A stretch of DNA of 64,000 nucleotides from Methylobacterium durans (GCF_003173715.1 NZ_CP029550.1:5317501-5381500), one strand, 5' to 3'; shown: positions 27,325-38,761, numbered from the stretch's first letter. Notes: generated by a model not told the origin, from the sequence alone. Program-made: numbers and translations.

Positions 27325-30134
27325 GCGCGCCCTCCCGCCGCGAGGCGCTCGGCCTCCTCGGCTCCGGCCTCGCCCTGGCGCTCGGCGCCTGCGCGAAGCC
27401 GTCCGAGGAGATCGTGCCCTACGTCCGGGCGCCGGAGGAACTCCTGCCCGGCGTACCCGCGCGCTACGCGACGACGCTGTCCCTGAGCGGCTGGGGCCGG
27501 GGCGTGCACGCCATCGCCGTCGACGGGCGGCCGATCAAGATCGAGGGCAACCCGCTGCATCCGGGAAGCCGGGGCGCGACGGACGTGTTCGCCGAGGCCG
27601 CGATCCTCGACCTCTACGATCCGGACCGTTCCCGCACCGTCACCGAGCGGACGAGCGGCATCGCCTCCTGGGAGATGTTCGAGCGGGCATGGCGGGCGCC
27701 GCTCACGAAGGTCCGGGAGCAGGGCGGGCGCGGCCTCCACCTGCTGACCGGCCGCGTCACCTCGCCGACGCTCGCGCGCCAGATCGCGGCGCTGCGCGCA
27801 AGCCTGCCGGAGGCGGTCTGGCACGTGCACGAGCCTGTCGACGAGGCGGCCGCCGCGCGGGGCGCGGAGCTCGCCTTCGGCCGCCCCTTGCGGGCGCTGC
27901 CGCACCTCGACCGCGCCGAGACCATCCTCTGCGTCGGCGCCGACCCGCTGGGACCCGGCCCGGACCAGATCCGGCTCGCCGCGGCCTTCGCCGAGCGCCG
28001 CCGCGACCCCGCCCGCTTCGGCCGGCTCTACGTCGCGGAAGCCGCCCCGACGCTGACCGGCATCAAGGCCGACGCGCGCCGCGCGCTCCATCCGCGGGAT
28101 TGGCCGGGCCTCCTCGCGCAGGTGGCGAACGCCCTCGGCGCGGGGCTGCCCGCCCCGGACCTCACGGACGGCGCGCGCCGCTTCGCCGAGGCCGCGGCCG
28201 CCGACCTCAGGGCCCGCGAGGGGCGCGCCCTGGTGCTCGCCGGCCCCGCCTTGCCCCCGGAGCTGCATGCGCTGGTGCACTGGATCAACGGGCGCCTGCG
28301 GGCGCCGGTCGATCTCATCGCGCCGCCGGACGGGGCCGAGCCCGCGCCCTCCGACCTCGCGGGCCTCTGCGCGGCCCTCGACGCGGGCACGGTCGAGGCT
28401 CTCGCCATCCTCGACGCCAACCCGGTGCTCACCGCGCCGGCCGACCTCGACTTTGCGCGGGCGCTCGGCCGGGCGCGCTTCAGCGTCCATGCGGGGCTCC
28501 ACGGCGACGAGACCGCGGGCGCGACGCACTGGCACCTGCCGCTCACCCACGCCCTCGAGAGCTGGTCGGACCTGCGCGCCACCGACGGCACGGCGAGCCT
28601 CGTCCAGCCGCTGATCCGACCGCTCTACGGCGGTCGCTCCGTGCACGAGGTGCTGGCGCTCCTCTGCGGCGAGGCGGCCGCCTCGGGCCATGACCTCGTC
28701 AGGCGGACGTGGCAGGAGATTTGGCAGGCGGCCTGGGGGGAGGGCGCGGATTTCGAGACCCGCTGGCGCCGCTGCCTGCACGACGGCATCGTGGCGGGCA
28801 GCGCAGCCGCACCGGTCGCGGCCGGCGAGCCGCGCCTGCCCGTACGGCCCGCGACCGCGCCCGAGGGCTTCACGGTCGAGATCCGGCCGGATCCCTGCCT
28901 GTGGGACGGGCGCCCCGCCAACAATGCGTGGCTGCAGGAATGCCCGAAGCCGGTCTCGAAGCAGGTCTGGGGCAACGCGCTCGCGCTCTCGCGCGGCGAT
29001 GCGGCCCGGCGTGGGCTGAGCGCCGGAGACGTCGTCCGGCTCTCCGCCGGCGGTCGCGCGGTCGAGGCGACGGTCGCGATCGAATCCGGCGTCGCGGAGG
29101 GTGTCGGCGCCCTCACCCTCGGCTACGGCCGCGAGCGGGCCGGCGCCATCGGCAACCGGATCGGCGCGAACGCCTACCCCCTCGTCACGGCGGCCTCGCC
29201 CTGGCTCGCCACGGGCGTCGAGCTGGCGGCGACGGGGCGGAGGTCGGAGGTGCTGCGCACCCAGAACTACGTCGAGATCGAGGGAGAGACGAAGACGCTG
29301 TTCCGGCAGATCGACCTCGCCGAACTCGCGCGGGCCGAGCCGAAGGGGATCGGCGCCGACCAGCCGAGCCTGCTCGACCCCTGGCGGGGCGACGCGGACG
29401 GCCACGCCTGGGGCATGGTGATCGACACGGCGGCCTGCATCGGCTGCAACGCCTGCGTGGTGGCCTGCCAGTCCGAGAACAACGTGCCGGTGGTGGGCCC
29501 CGAGGAGGTCGCCCGCGGCCGCATGATGCACTGGCTGCGGATCGACATCTACGATTCCGGCACGCCGGAGGCGGTGCGGGCGGGCTTCCAACCGGTGCCC
29601 TGCATGCATTGCGAGCACGCCCCCTGCGAGCCGGTCTGCCCCGTGGCGGCGTCCGTGCACGACGGGGAGGGGCTGAACCTGCAGGTCTACAACCGCTGCG
29701 TCGGGACTCGCTTCTGCCAGGCGAACTGCCCCTACAAGGTCCGCCGCTTCAACTTCTTCGGCTACGCCGACGGTCAGGAATTCGCCAATCTCGACGCCGA
29801 GCCGGTGCGGGCGCAGCGCAACCCCAACGTCACGGTGCGCGCCCGCGGCGTCATGGAGAAATGCACCTACTGCGTCCAGCGCATCGCGACCGAGCGGCAG
29901 GCGGCGGACCGCGACGACCGGCCGATGGACATCGTCTCGACCGCCTGCCAATCGGCTTGCCCGACCCGGGCGATCCGCTTCGGCGACCTCAACCGGCCCG
30001 AGGACGGGATCGCGGCGCTCCGCGAGGACCCGCGCCACTACGCGCTCCTCGCGGAGCTCAACACGCGGCCCCGCACCACCTACCTCGCGGATGTGCGCGC
30101 CCCGAACCCCGACCTCGCGGAGGACCGCTCGTGA
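27312..30134 (+). CDS. actB: Alternative complex III subunit B, molybdopterin-like/iron-sulfur fusion
   Basis: A 940-residue protein. A twin-arginine-type start (SRREALGLLGSGLALALGAC) also offers a lipobox cysteine. Residues about 40-690 resemble a molybdopterin oxidoreductase fold, which in ActB holds no molybdenum. The C-terminal third carries four iron-sulfur sites: CIGCNACVVAC, CMHCEHAPCEPVC, the three-cysteine CVGTRFCQANC, and CTYC with CQSAC. This is the ActB1-B2 fusion that receives quinol electrons at ActC. Junctions overlap on both sides. Confidence 0.93.
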   Translation: MPPLSAPSRREALGLLGSGLALALGACAKPSEEIVPYVRAPEELLPGVPARYATTLSLSGWGRGVHAIAVDGRPIKIEGNPLHPGSRGATDVFAEAAILDLYDPDRSRTVTERTSGIASWEMFERAWRAPLTKVREQGGRGLHLLTGRVTSPTLARQIAALRASLPEAVWHVHEPVDEAAAARGAELAFGRPLRALPHLDRAETILCVGADPLGPGPDQIRLAAAFAERRRDPARFGRLYVAEAAPTLTGIKADARRALHPRDWPGLLAQVANALGAGLPAPDLTDGARRFAEAAAADLRAREGRALVLAGPALPPELHALVHWINGRLRAPVDLIAPPDGAEPAPSDLAGLCAALDAGTVEALAILDANPVLTAPADLDFARALGRARFSVHAGLHGDETAGATHWHLPLTHALESWSDLRATDGTASLVQPLIRPLYGGRSVHEVLALLCGEAAASGHDLVRRTWQEIWQAAWGEGADFETRWRRCLHDGIVAGSAAAPVAAGEPRLPVRPATAPEGFTVEIRPDPCLWDGRPANNAWLQECPKPVSKQVWGNALALSRGDAARRGLSAGDVVRLSAGGRAVEATVAIESGVAEGVGALTLGYGRERAGAIGNRIGANAYPLVTAASPWLATGVELAATGRRSEVLRTQNYVEIEGETKTLFRQIDLAELARAEPKGIGADQPSLLDPWRGDADGHAWGMVIDTAACIGCNACVVACQSENNVPVVGPEEVARGRMMHWLRIDIYDSGTPEAVRAGFQPVPCMHCEHAPCEPVCPVAASVHDGEGLNLQVYNRCVGTRFCQANCPYKVRRFNFFGYADGQEFANLDAEPVRAQRNPNVTVRARGVMEKCTYCVQRIATERQAADRDDRPMDIVSTACQSACPTRAIRFGDLNRPEDGIAALREDPRHYALLAELNTRPRTTYLADVRAPNPDLAEDRS

Positions 30135-31486
30135 GCGCAGTGCCCCGGCCCAGGGCCTGGATCGACGCCGACAGGCTCGGCTACGGCGCGATCTCGGCGG
30201 CCATCGCCGACCCGATCCAGAAGCGCGGGCCCGGCCGCGCCTGGATGATCGCGATCATCGTCGCGATGGTCCTCTCGGTGATCACTCTGATCGCGATCGG
30301 CGCGGTGCTCACGGTCGGCATCGGCCTGTCGGGGGTGAACACGACGGTGGTCTGGGGCGTCTCGATCGCCAATTACGTCTGGTGGATCGGCATCGGCAAC
30401 GCCGGCACGCTGATCTCCTCGATGCTGCTCCTGACCCGCCAGCGCTGGCGGGCCTCCATCAACCGCTTCGCCGAGGCGATGACCCTGTTCGCGGCCGCGA
30501 TCGCCGGACTGTTCCCGATCATCCATCTCGGCCGGCCGCTCTACGCCTACTGGCTGGCGCCCTACCCGAACACGATGGACCTCTGGCCGCAATGGCGCTC
30601 GGCCCTCGTCTGGGATTTCTGGGCGATCCTCAGCTACCTCCTGTTCTCGGGGATCTTCTGGTTCACCGGCCTCCTGCCCGACCTCGCCACGATGCGGGAC
30701 CGGGCCGGGACGCAGGCCGGCCGGATGGTCTACGGGGCGCTGGCGCTCGGCTGGCGCAACTCCGCCCGGCACTGGGGGGTCCTGGAGACCTTCCACATGA
30801 CCATGGCGGCCCTCGCCGTGCCGCTCGTCTGCTCGGTGCACTCGATCGTCGGGCTCGACTTCGCCGCGAGCCTGATGCCGGGCTGGCAGGAGAGCCTGTT
30901 CCCGCCCTACTTCGTCGTGGGCGCCATGTATTCGGGCTTCGCCATGGTGGTGGTGCTCGCCATCGTCGTCCGCCGGGGGCTGAACCTCCAGGCGATGATC
31001 ACGCCCGCGCATTTCGACGCGATGGCAAAAGTGATGCTGTTTGCCAGCATCGTGATGAGCTTCTCCTACGCCACCGAGTGGTTCATGGCCTGGTACGGCG
31101 GCGAGCACGCCGACCGCACGGTCGTCGGCTACTTCTTCGCCGGCGATTACCGCTGGCTCTACGCGGCGCTGCTGGCCTGCAACTGCCTCGTGCCGCAGGC
31201 GCTCTGGTTCCGCTCCGTTCGGGCCAACCTCTGGCTGCTCGCCGCCATCGCAATCCTCATCAATGTCGGGATGTGGCTCGAGCGTATCCTGATCGTCTGG
31301 AACACGCTCTCGCACGGCTACGCGATCAGCCTGTGGCGAACCTACCATGTCAGCCTCTACGACCTCGTCATCCTGTTCGGGCCGCTGGGCCTGTTCGCCC
31401 TCGGCTTCCTGGTTCTGGTGCGCCTCCTGCCGATCGTCTCGATGCACGAGGTCCGCCAGGTCAGCCATGCGGAGGGCGCCGCATGA
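30131..31486 (+). CDS. actC: Alternative complex III subunit C (NrfD-like quinol-oxidising membrane subunit)
   Basis: A 451-residue integral membrane protein with about ten helices, of the NrfD/PsrC family. Characteristic stretches include NYVWWIGIGNAGTLISSML and NSARHWGVLETFHMTMAAL. ActC forms the quinol site of complex III. The GTG start overlaps the actB stop (GTGA), and the stop overlaps actD (ATGA). Confidence 0.93.
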   Translation: MSAVPRPRAWIDADRLGYGAISAAIADPIQKRGPGRAWMIAIIVAMVLSVITLIAIGAVLTVGIGLSGVNTTVVWGVSIANYVWWIGIGNAGTLISSMLLLTRQRWRASINRFAEAMTLFAAAIAGLFPIIHLGRPLYAYWLAPYPNTMDLWPQWRSALVWDFWAILSYLLFSGIFWFTGLLPDLATMRDRAGTQAGRMVYGALALGWRNSARHWGVLETFHMTMAALAVPLVCSVHSIVGLDFAASLMPGWQESLFPPYFVVGAMYSGFAMVVVLAIVVRRGLNLQAMITPAHFDAMAKVMLFASIVMSFSYATEWFMAWYGGEHADRTVVGYFFAGDYRWLYAALLACNCLVPQALWFRSVRANLWLLAAIAILINVGMWLERILIVWNTLSHGYAISLWRTYHVSLYDLVILFGPLGLFALGFLVLVRLLPIVSMHEVRQVSHAEGAA

Positions 31487-31998
31487 GCCGGCCGCTGCTC
31501 GCCGAGTTCGAGACGCCGGAGGCGCTGGTCCGCGCCCTGCGCCTCGCCCGCGCCGACGGGCACCGAGCCCTCGACGCCTTCACCCCCTTCGCGATCGAGG
31601 AGGTCTCGGCCGCCTTCGACCCGCCGCGCCTGCCCGTGCGGCCGATCATGGCGCTCGCCGGCTTCGGGTCAGCGGCGGCGATGTACGCCCTGCAATGGTA
31701 CAGCGCCGTCCACGCCTACCCGCTGAACTCGGGCGGGCGCCCGCTCCATTCCTGGCCGGTCTTCCTGCTGGTGCCCTTCGAGGTCGGGGTGCTCTGCGCC
31801 GCGATCGCGGGATTCGCGGTGATGCTCCGGGCCTGCAGCCTGCCGCGCCTTCACCACCCGCTCTTCGCCATGCCGCGCTTCGAGCGCGCCAGCCAGGACC
31901 GCTTCTTCCTCCTCGTCGCCCCACACGGCGAACCGGACCCGCTGCGCCGGACCCTGGAGGAGGCCGGCGCGCGTCTCGTGTCGGAGCTGCACGAATGA
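31483..31998 (+). CDS. actD: Alternative complex III subunit D (DUF3341)
   Basis: A 171-residue DUF3341 protein: soluble N-terminal part with LLAEFETPEALVRALRLAR, then two membrane helices (about 55-75 and 95-120) and a short cytoplasmic tail with HPLFAMPRFERASQDRFFL. DUF3341 is the ActD structural subunit that packs against ActC. ATGA overlaps on both ends. Confidence 0.92.
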   Translation: MSRPLLAEFETPEALVRALRLARADGHRALDAFTPFAIEEVSAAFDPPRLPVRPIMALAGFGSAAAMYALQWYSAVHAYPLNSGGRPLHSWPVFLLVPFEVGVLCAAIAGFAVMLRACSLPRLHHPLFAMPRFERASQDRFFLLVAPHGEPDPLRRTLEEAGARLVSELHE

Positions 31999-32558
31999 GG
32001 CCCGCCGAACCGCTCCCGGGTCCTCTCCCGCGCGCAGGCCTGCTCGTCCTCGCGGCCGGCCTCGTCCTCGGTCTTGCCGCCTGCGACGACCTCTCGATGC
32101 GCCAGCAGAAGCGCTACGCGGTCTACGGCCGGGCCGCGCTCTTCCCCGACGGCGCCGAGGCCCGCACGCCCCCGGACGGGGCGGTGGCCATCGGCGCCCT
32201 CGACCGGGAAGCGGCCTTTCGCGATCCGCCCGCCGTCGATGCCGCCCTGCTGCAGCGGGGCCGGCAGCGCTACGAGGTGATCTGCACGCCCTGCCACGGC
32301 TACACGGGCCACGGCGACGGCATGATCGTCCGGCGGGGCTTCCCGGCGCCGCCCTCCTTCCACGAGGAGCGCCTGCGCGCCGCGCCCGCCCGCTACGTCG
32401 TCACGGTCATCACCGAAGGCTACGGCGTGATGTATCCCTACGCCGCCCGCGTGGAGCCGCGCGACCGCTGGGCCATCGCCGCCTATATCCGCGCGCTCCA
32501 ACTCGCGCAGGGCGCCCGCGTCGCCGGGATCCCGGGCCTCGTGGAGAAATTGCCGTGA
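31995..32558 (+). CDS. actE: Alternative complex III subunit E, monohaem cytochrome c lipoprotein
   Basis: A 187-residue exported protein with a lipobox-like signal end (GLAACDD, Cys at about residue 30), the typical MRQQKRYAVYGRAALFPDG start of mature ActE, and one haem site CTPCHGYTGHGDG. A late methionine in YGVMYPYA is a likely sixth ligand. It hands electrons onward to the oxidase. GTGA overlap leads into actF. Confidence 0.92.
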   Translation: MRPAEPLPGPLPRAGLLVLAAGLVLGLAACDDLSMRQQKRYAVYGRAALFPDGAEARTPPDGAVAIGALDREAAFRDPPAVDAALLQRGRQRYEVICTPCHGYTGHGDGMIVRRGFPAPPSFHEERLRAAPARYVVTVITEGYGVMYPYAARVEPRDRWAIAAYIRALQLAQGARVAGIPGLVEKLP

Positions 32559-33517
32559 CGGAGGCCCTCGCCCGCGGCTGGCTCCTCGCCTGGATCGCCT
32601 GGAGCGCGATCCCGGTGGGAAGCCTCGTGCTCCTCCTGATCCACCTCGTGACCGGCGGGCGCTGGGGCGAGACCCTGGCCCCCGCCCTGCGCCCGGCGGC
32701 CGCGCTGGTGCCCCTCGCGGCCCTCGCCTTCCTCGGCGTGGCCGCGGGCCTGCCTGCGGATTACCCCTGGGCGACGGGGCAGGGGGCAGCCAAGGCCGAC
32801 GTGCTGCGGCTCTACCTCGACCCGGCCCTGTTCCTCCTGCGGGCGGGCGTGACGCTCGCCGGCTGGTCGCTGCTCGCGCTCCTCTGCCTGACCGGCCGCT
32901 GCGGCAAGCTCGCGGCCGGCCTCGGCCTCGCCTTCTACGGGCTGACGATCAGCCTCGTCGCGGTCGACTGGATCCTCTCCGTCGAGCCGGGCTTCAATTC
33001 CTCCGCCTTCGCGTCGGAGATCGCGCTGCACCAGATCCTCGCGGCCCTGGCCTGGGCGGCGATCCTCAGCCCGCCGGGCCTCGGCGCGCGCGGCGCCTCG
33101 GACCTCGCCGGCCTCGTCCTCGCGGCCCTCCTCGGGGTCCTCTACATGGGCCTGATGTCCTACATCGTGGCGTGGTACGGCGACCTGCCGCCGAAGGCCG
33201 CGTGGTATATGAAGCGGGGGGAGGGCGCCTGGGGGGCGGTGCTCGCCGCAGCCTTCCTGGCGGGCGGGCTGATCCCGTTCGCGATGCTGCTGGTCTCGGC
33301 CGTGCGGCGGAGCCCGGCGACCCTGCGCGTCGTCGGCCTCCTCGTCCTCGTCGGGCTCGCGCTGCACCTCGCCTGGTACGTCCTGCCCGCCTACGGCGCC
33401 GGGGCGGGGCTCGCGGCGGCATTCGGCCTGCCCTGCCTCGCCCTCCTGGCCATCGCCTCCGCCGTATTCCTGCGAATGCTCCGGCGCCGTGAAGCGGGGA
33501 GGGCGCACCATGCCTGA
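32555..33517 (+). CDS. actF: Alternative complex III subunit F (membrane)
   Basis: A 320-residue membrane protein with about eight to ten helices, a shortened NrfD-like fold. The segment VDWILSVEPGFNSSAFA is typical of ActF/ActC-like subunits, where DW.LS.EP.W is common. It is thought to be structural. It starts with GTG overlapping actE and overlaps the next gene by 8 bases. Confidence 0.9.
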   Translation: MTEALARGWLLAWIAWSAIPVGSLVLLLIHLVTGGRWGETLAPALRPAAALVPLAALAFLGVAAGLPADYPWATGQGAAKADVLRLYLDPALFLLRAGVTLAGWSLLALLCLTGRCGKLAAGLGLAFYGLTISLVAVDWILSVEPGFNSSAFASEIALHQILAALAWAAILSPPGLGARGASDLAGLVLAALLGVLYMGLMSYIVAWYGDLPPKAAWYMKRGEGAWGAVLAAAFLAGGLIPFAMLLVSAVRRSPATLRVVGLLVLVGLALHLAWYVLPAYGAGAGLAAAFGLPCLALLAIASAVFLRMLRRREAGRAHHA

Positions 33518-33992
33518 GGCGGCGCGGGGACAGCTTCACACCGGGGTGCACGACGACGTGGTCGGCCACGCCCCGCCCGGCACCGAGGCGCCGGACACCA
33601 TCGCCCTCCGCCCGATCCTGATCACCGGCGCCTGCATCGCCGCCTTCACGGCGGCGACGCTCGGCGGCCTCCACCTCTACTACCGGACCGAGATCAAGGG
33701 CCCGCTCCAGCAGGCCCCGCGCGACTTCCCCGAGCCGCGCCTGCAGGCGAGCCCGGCGCGCGACCTCGCGCGGATGCTGGCGGAGGAGCGGGCGCGCCTC
33801 GAAGGCTACGGCTGGGTCGACCGGGAGCGGGGCATCGCCCGCATCCCCGTCACCGAGGCGATGCGGCTCCTGGCGGAAAGGGGGCAAGCCGCCTACGCCG
33901 CGCCCGTCCAGCCCGAGGTGACGCCCGTGCCCGGCAGCCGCGGCGGCGCGCGGGCCGCGTCGGCGCCGCCCGACCGGGGAGGGGGCCGCTGA
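33510..33992 (+). CDS. Single-pass membrane protein of the ACIII–caa3 cluster
   Basis: A 160-residue protein with one membrane helix (about residues 41-65) and a periplasmic part containing PRLQASPARDLARMLAEE and YGWVDRERGIARIPVTEAM. That second segment recurs in small proteins linked to ACIII/caa3 operons in many phyla, but no function is proven. I chose the ATG at 33510, overlapping actF by 8 bases; a GTG at 33489 is also possible. Its stop shares one base with the coxB start (TGATG). Confidence 0.8.
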   Translation: MPEAARGQLHTGVHDDVVGHAPPGTEAPDTIALRPILITGACIAAFTAATLGGLHLYYRTEIKGPLQQAPRDFPEPRLQASPARDLARMLAEERARLEGYGWVDRERGIARIPVTEAMRLLAERGQAAYAAPVQPEVTPVPGSRGGARAASAPPDRGGGR

Positions 33993-35059
33993 TGCTCGCC
34001 GGGCTGATGCCGGAGCAAGCGTCCGAGCTGGCGCCGCGCGTCGACGCGATCTTCCTCGGGCTGACCGCGATCTCGGCCTTCATCGTGCTCCTCGTCGTCG
34101 GCCTCGTCGTCGCCTTCTCGATCCGCTTCCGCCGCGGCTCGAAGGCGAACCGGGACGCGTTGCCGAACCTCGTCTCCCGCGAGTTCGAGATCGGCTGGAC
34201 GGCCGCGACGCTGTTCGTCTTCGTGTTCATCTTCTGGTGGGCGGCCTCGGCCGAGATCCGGGCCTTCGTCGCGCCGAAGGACGCGATCGAGGTCCACGTC
34301 GTCGCCAAGCAGTGGATGTGGAAGACGCAGAGCGCGAACGGCGTCCGCGAGATCAACGAGCTGCACGTGCCGGTCGGCGCGCCGGTGCGCCTGATCCTGA
34401 CCTCGCAGGACGTGATCCACGCCTTCTACGTGCCCGCCTTCCGCCTGAAGCGGGACGCCTTGCCCGGCCAGCAGACGGAGGCGTGGTTCAAGGCCACCAA
34501 GACGGGGACCTTCCACCTGCTCTGCACGGAATATTGCGGCACCGACCACGCCCGCATGCTCGGCCGGATCGTCGTGATGGAGCCGGAGGATTACGCGCGC
34601 TGGCTCTCGGCGCAGCCCGAGGGAGACGACCTCGCGCATCAGGGCGAGCGGCTCTTCACGGCCCGCGGCTGCGCCGGCTGCCACGCGCCGGGCTCGGCAG
34701 TCCACGCCCCGGACCTCGCCGGCCTCTGGGGCCGCGCGGTGCAGCTGGCGGGCGGCCGCACCGTCACCGCCGACGGCGCCTATATCCGCGACTCGATCCT
34801 GCAGCCGAAGCGGGACGTGGTGGCGGGCTACGAGCCGATCATGCCGAGCTATGCCGGCCTCCTCTCCGACGGCGAGATCCAGGAATTGACGGCCTATATC
34901 CGCGCCCTCGGGTCCGGGTCGCGATCGAGCCGCCGGCTCGGCGAGCCGCCGCTCTCCTCCCGCGTGCCCGGCGGGCCCGAGGCGCGCAGCCCCGCCCTGG
35001 TGCCGGGCGCACCCGTCACCGACACGCCGACGCCCGCCGGCCCCGCGACCCGGCCATGA
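33992..35059 (+). CDS. coxB: caa3-type cytochrome c oxidase subunit II with fused cytochrome c
   Basis: A 355-residue subunit II. Two membrane helices (about 22-45 and 66-86) are followed by a cupredoxin domain with a full CuA site: His in DVIHAFYVP, Cys178, Cys182, His186 and Met189 ([12 protein letters not shown]). A cytochrome c domain follows with Cys227-A-G-Cys230-His231 and a late [13 protein letters not shown] methionine. The fused haem is the extra c of caa3. A Pro/Arg-rich tail ends the protein. Confidence 0.94.
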   Translation: MLAGLMPEQASELAPRVDAIFLGLTAISAFIVLLVVGLVVAFSIRFRRGSKANRDALPNLVSREFEIGWTAATLFVFVFIFWWAASAEIRAFVAPKDAIEVHVVAKQWMWKTQSANGVREINELHVPVGAPVRLILTSQDVIHAFYVPAFRLKRDALPGQQTEAWFKATKTGTFHLLCTEYCGTDHARMLGRIVVMEPEDYARWLSAQPEGDDLAHQGERLFTARGCAGCHAPGSAVHAPDLAGLWGRAVQLAGGRTVTADGAYIRDSILQPKRDVVAGYEPIMPSYAGLLSDGEIQELTAYIRALGSGSRSSRRLGEPPLSSRVPGGPEARSPALVPGAPVTDTPTPAGPATRP

Positions 35060-35096
35060 GCCACCCGAGACAGGACGAGAGCCAGGACGTGCCCGC

Positions 35097-35100
<4 letters not shown>
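35056..35100 (+). CDS. 14-codon mini-ORF bridging coxB and coxA
   Basis: Between subunit II and subunit I an ATG at 35056 overlaps the coxB stop (ATGA) and is followed by 13 further codons ([14 protein letters not shown]) whose stop overlaps the coxA ATG (ATGA). It would let ribosomes move from coxB to coxA without leaving the message. It may encode nothing functional. Confidence 0.35.
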
Positions 35101-36790
<1,690 letters not shown>

Positions 36791-36794
<4 letters not shown>

Positions 36795-37456
36795 GCGCGG
36801 TCGGGAAGCTCCTGCGCGAGCCCTGGGACGGGCTCGGCCTGCCCGAGGAGCGCGCGCTCGCCCGCCAGCGCGCGGTGGCGACCTTCGGCATCTGGATCTT
36901 CCTCGCGAGCGAGGTGCTGTTCTTCGGCGCGATCGTCCTCGCCTACACCGTGATGCGCCTGGAGCACGCAGCCGCCTTCGCGGCGGCCGCGCGGGAAACC
37001 AACATCGTTTACGGCACCCTCAACAGCGCGATCCTGCTGACGAGCGCCCTCTGCGCCGCGGTCGCCTCGAAGAGCGCCGAGCACGCCGCCCTGCGGCGCA
37101 CGAGCCTGTGGTGCCTCTCCGCCACGGCGGCGCTCGGCCTCGCCTTCCTGGCCGTGAAGGGGCTCGAATACCGGGAGGATCTCGGCAGGCACCTCGTCCC
37201 GGGCGACGCCTTCCCCTTGCGGGAGCCGGCCGCGCAGCTCTTCTTCGCCTTCTACTGGTTCGCCACCGGAATCCACGCCATCCACCTCTCGATCGGCGTC
37301 GGCCTCGTCGGCCGGCTGATCTGGAAGGGATGGCGCGACCCCGATTTCCTGCCCGGCAACCCGCAGGTCGAGGTGGGCCTGCTCTACTGGGGCCTCGTCG
37401 ACATCGTGTGGATCGTCCTGTTTCCCCTGCTCTACCTGCCGGGGCGGTCGGGATGA
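36791..37456 (+). CDS. coxC: Cytochrome c oxidase subunit III
   Basis: A 221-residue membrane protein with about five helices in the subunit III pattern: [21 protein letters not shown] with the conserved Glu, [19 protein letters not shown] and [18 protein letters not shown]. It stabilises subunit I. The GTG at 36791 overlaps the coxA stop and the stop overlaps the next gene as ATGA. Confidence 0.93.
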
Positions 37457-37755
37457 ATGGGCGGCCCGATCCCGCGGCGGCCCGGATCTGGGTCCGCCCG
37501 CTCATCGTCTGGGCCGGCCTGATGGCGCTCCTCGCGCTCACCGTGCTCGCCGCCTACGCACCCCTCGGCGCCCTCGCGAGTGCGGCCAATCTCGGGCTCG
37601 CCGCCGTGCAGGCGGGCCTCGTCGCCGTGCTGTTCATGCGCCTCGACGAGGCGAGCCCGCTGGTGCGCCTCACTGCGGCCACCGGCCTGTTCTGGCTCGC
37701 GATTCTGTTCGCGCTCTGCCTCGCGGACGTGCTGAGCCGGCTGGCCAACGCCTGA
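37453..37755 (+). CDS. Cytochrome c oxidase subunit IV (prokaryotic type)
   Basis: A 100-residue protein with three helices, including NLGLAAVQAGLVAVLFMRLD and LVRLTAATGLFWLAILFAL. This is the small fourth subunit of caa3 and caa3-like oxidases. It is the last gene of the respiratory block. No SCO1, cox10, cox15 or cox11 assembly genes follow, so these must be elsewhere. Confidence 0.88.
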   Translation: MNGRPDPAAARIWVRPLIVWAGLMALLALTVLAAYAPLGALASAANLGLAAVQAGLVAVLFMRLDEASPLVRLTAATGLFWLAILFALCLADVLSRLANA

Positions 37756-37846
37756 GGCGCCGTCGTGCTACGATCGGCACCGAGGGCGCGCAGGCGGAGG
37801 TGCCGGGGACCATGCCATCGAACGACACGGGGAGCCTTGCCTCCCG

Positions 37847-38761
37847 ATGAGGGCACCCGCCCTCCGCGCCGGCCCCATGGCCGTGCTTGCGCTCGCCGCG
37901 GGGCTTGCGCTCGCCGCGGGGCTTGCGCTCGCCGCGGGGCCTGGCCATGCCCGCGCCGAGCCCGCTCCGCAGCGCTTCACCGCCGCCTACAGCCTGCGCT
38001 TCATCGGCCTGCCGGTCGGCCGGGCGAGCCTCACCCTGGAGCAGGGCTCTCCGGGCGGCCGCTACGGCCTCGACCTGTCGGCCTCCCTGCAGGGACTCGT
38101 CGGGTTCTTCGTCGACGGCGCGGGAACGGCGAAGGCGTCGGGGCATCTCGGTCCCGCCGGCGCCGTCCCGGCCCGGTTCGACGTCGAGAGCCGCTACGCC
38201 GGCAAGCCGATCCGCGTCGCGATGCGTCTCGACCGGGGCAGCGTGCGCAGCCTGACCCTGGAGCCGGAGCCGACGCCCCGGCCCGACCGCGTTCCCCTCG
38301 CCCCGAGGGACAGGGCCGGCATCGTCGATCCCCTGAGCGCGCTCGCCCTGCCGGTCGGCGCCGCGCCCCTCGATCCCAGCCTCTGCGAGCGGCGGATCCC
38401 GGTCTTCGACGGCGCCACCCGGGCCGATCTCGTCCTCTCTCGCGGCGCGCTGGCGACGGTGAGCGAGGGCCCCTATCGCGGTCCCGCCCTCGATTGCCGG
38501 GTGCGCTGGGTGCCGATCGCGGGGCACCGGTCGAACGGGCCGACGGTCCGTCGCATGGCCGAGAACGACGCGATGCGGGTGCGCCTCGCGCCGGTGCCCG
38601 GCGGCGCGCTGCTGCTGCCGCTCTCGATCGGCGTCGCCACCGGCTGGGGCGAGGTCCGGATCGAGGCGACGGGCTGGGGAAGCGAGGCGGCCCCCGGATC
38701 GCCGCCCGCGGCGGAGGCCGGGCGGGCGAATGTCCGCGTGAGCCTGCCGAGCGCCCGGTAG
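37847..38761 (+). CDS. DUF3108 exported protein
   Basis: A 304-residue protein with a signal peptide (residues 1-37) and a DUF3108 body (FTAAYSLRFIGLPVGRASLT near the start; later ALDCRVRWVPIAGHRS). DUF3108 proteins are periplasmic with a lipocalin-like beta fold and unknown role. The hydrophobic core of the signal is three exact copies of LALAAG, encoded by a perfect 18-base tandem repeat. Confidence 0.82.
   Translation: MRAPALRAGPMAVLALAAGLALAAGLALAAGPGHARAEPAPQRFTAAYSLRFIGLPVGRASLTLEQGSPGGRYGLDLSASLQGLVGFFVDGAGTAKASGHLGPAGAVPARFDVESRYAGKPIRVAMRLDRGSVRSLTLEPEPTPRPDRVPLAPRDRAGIVDPLSALALPVGAAPLDPSLCERRIPVFDGATRADLVLSRGALATVSEGPYRGPALDCRVRWVPIAGHRSNGPTVRRMAENDAMRVRLAPVPGGALLLPLSIGVATGWGEVRIEATGWGSEAAPGSPPAAEAGRANVRVSLPSAR
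37886..37939 (+). repeat. Three perfect 18-bp tandem repeats in a signal peptide
   Basis: The unit CTTGCGCTCGCCGCGGGG occurs three times without gap or mismatch and encodes LALAAG. It lies in the hydrophobic core of the DUF3108 signal peptide, so slippage would change its length in frame. Confidence 0.9.

Noticed and set aside
27237..30038. A 933-codon open frame on the minus strand opposite actB
   Set aside because: It is a shadow of GC-rich codon bias: the translation is repetitive Arg/Ala/Gly/Asp with no domain, while actB on the plus strand has clear iron-sulfur motifs.
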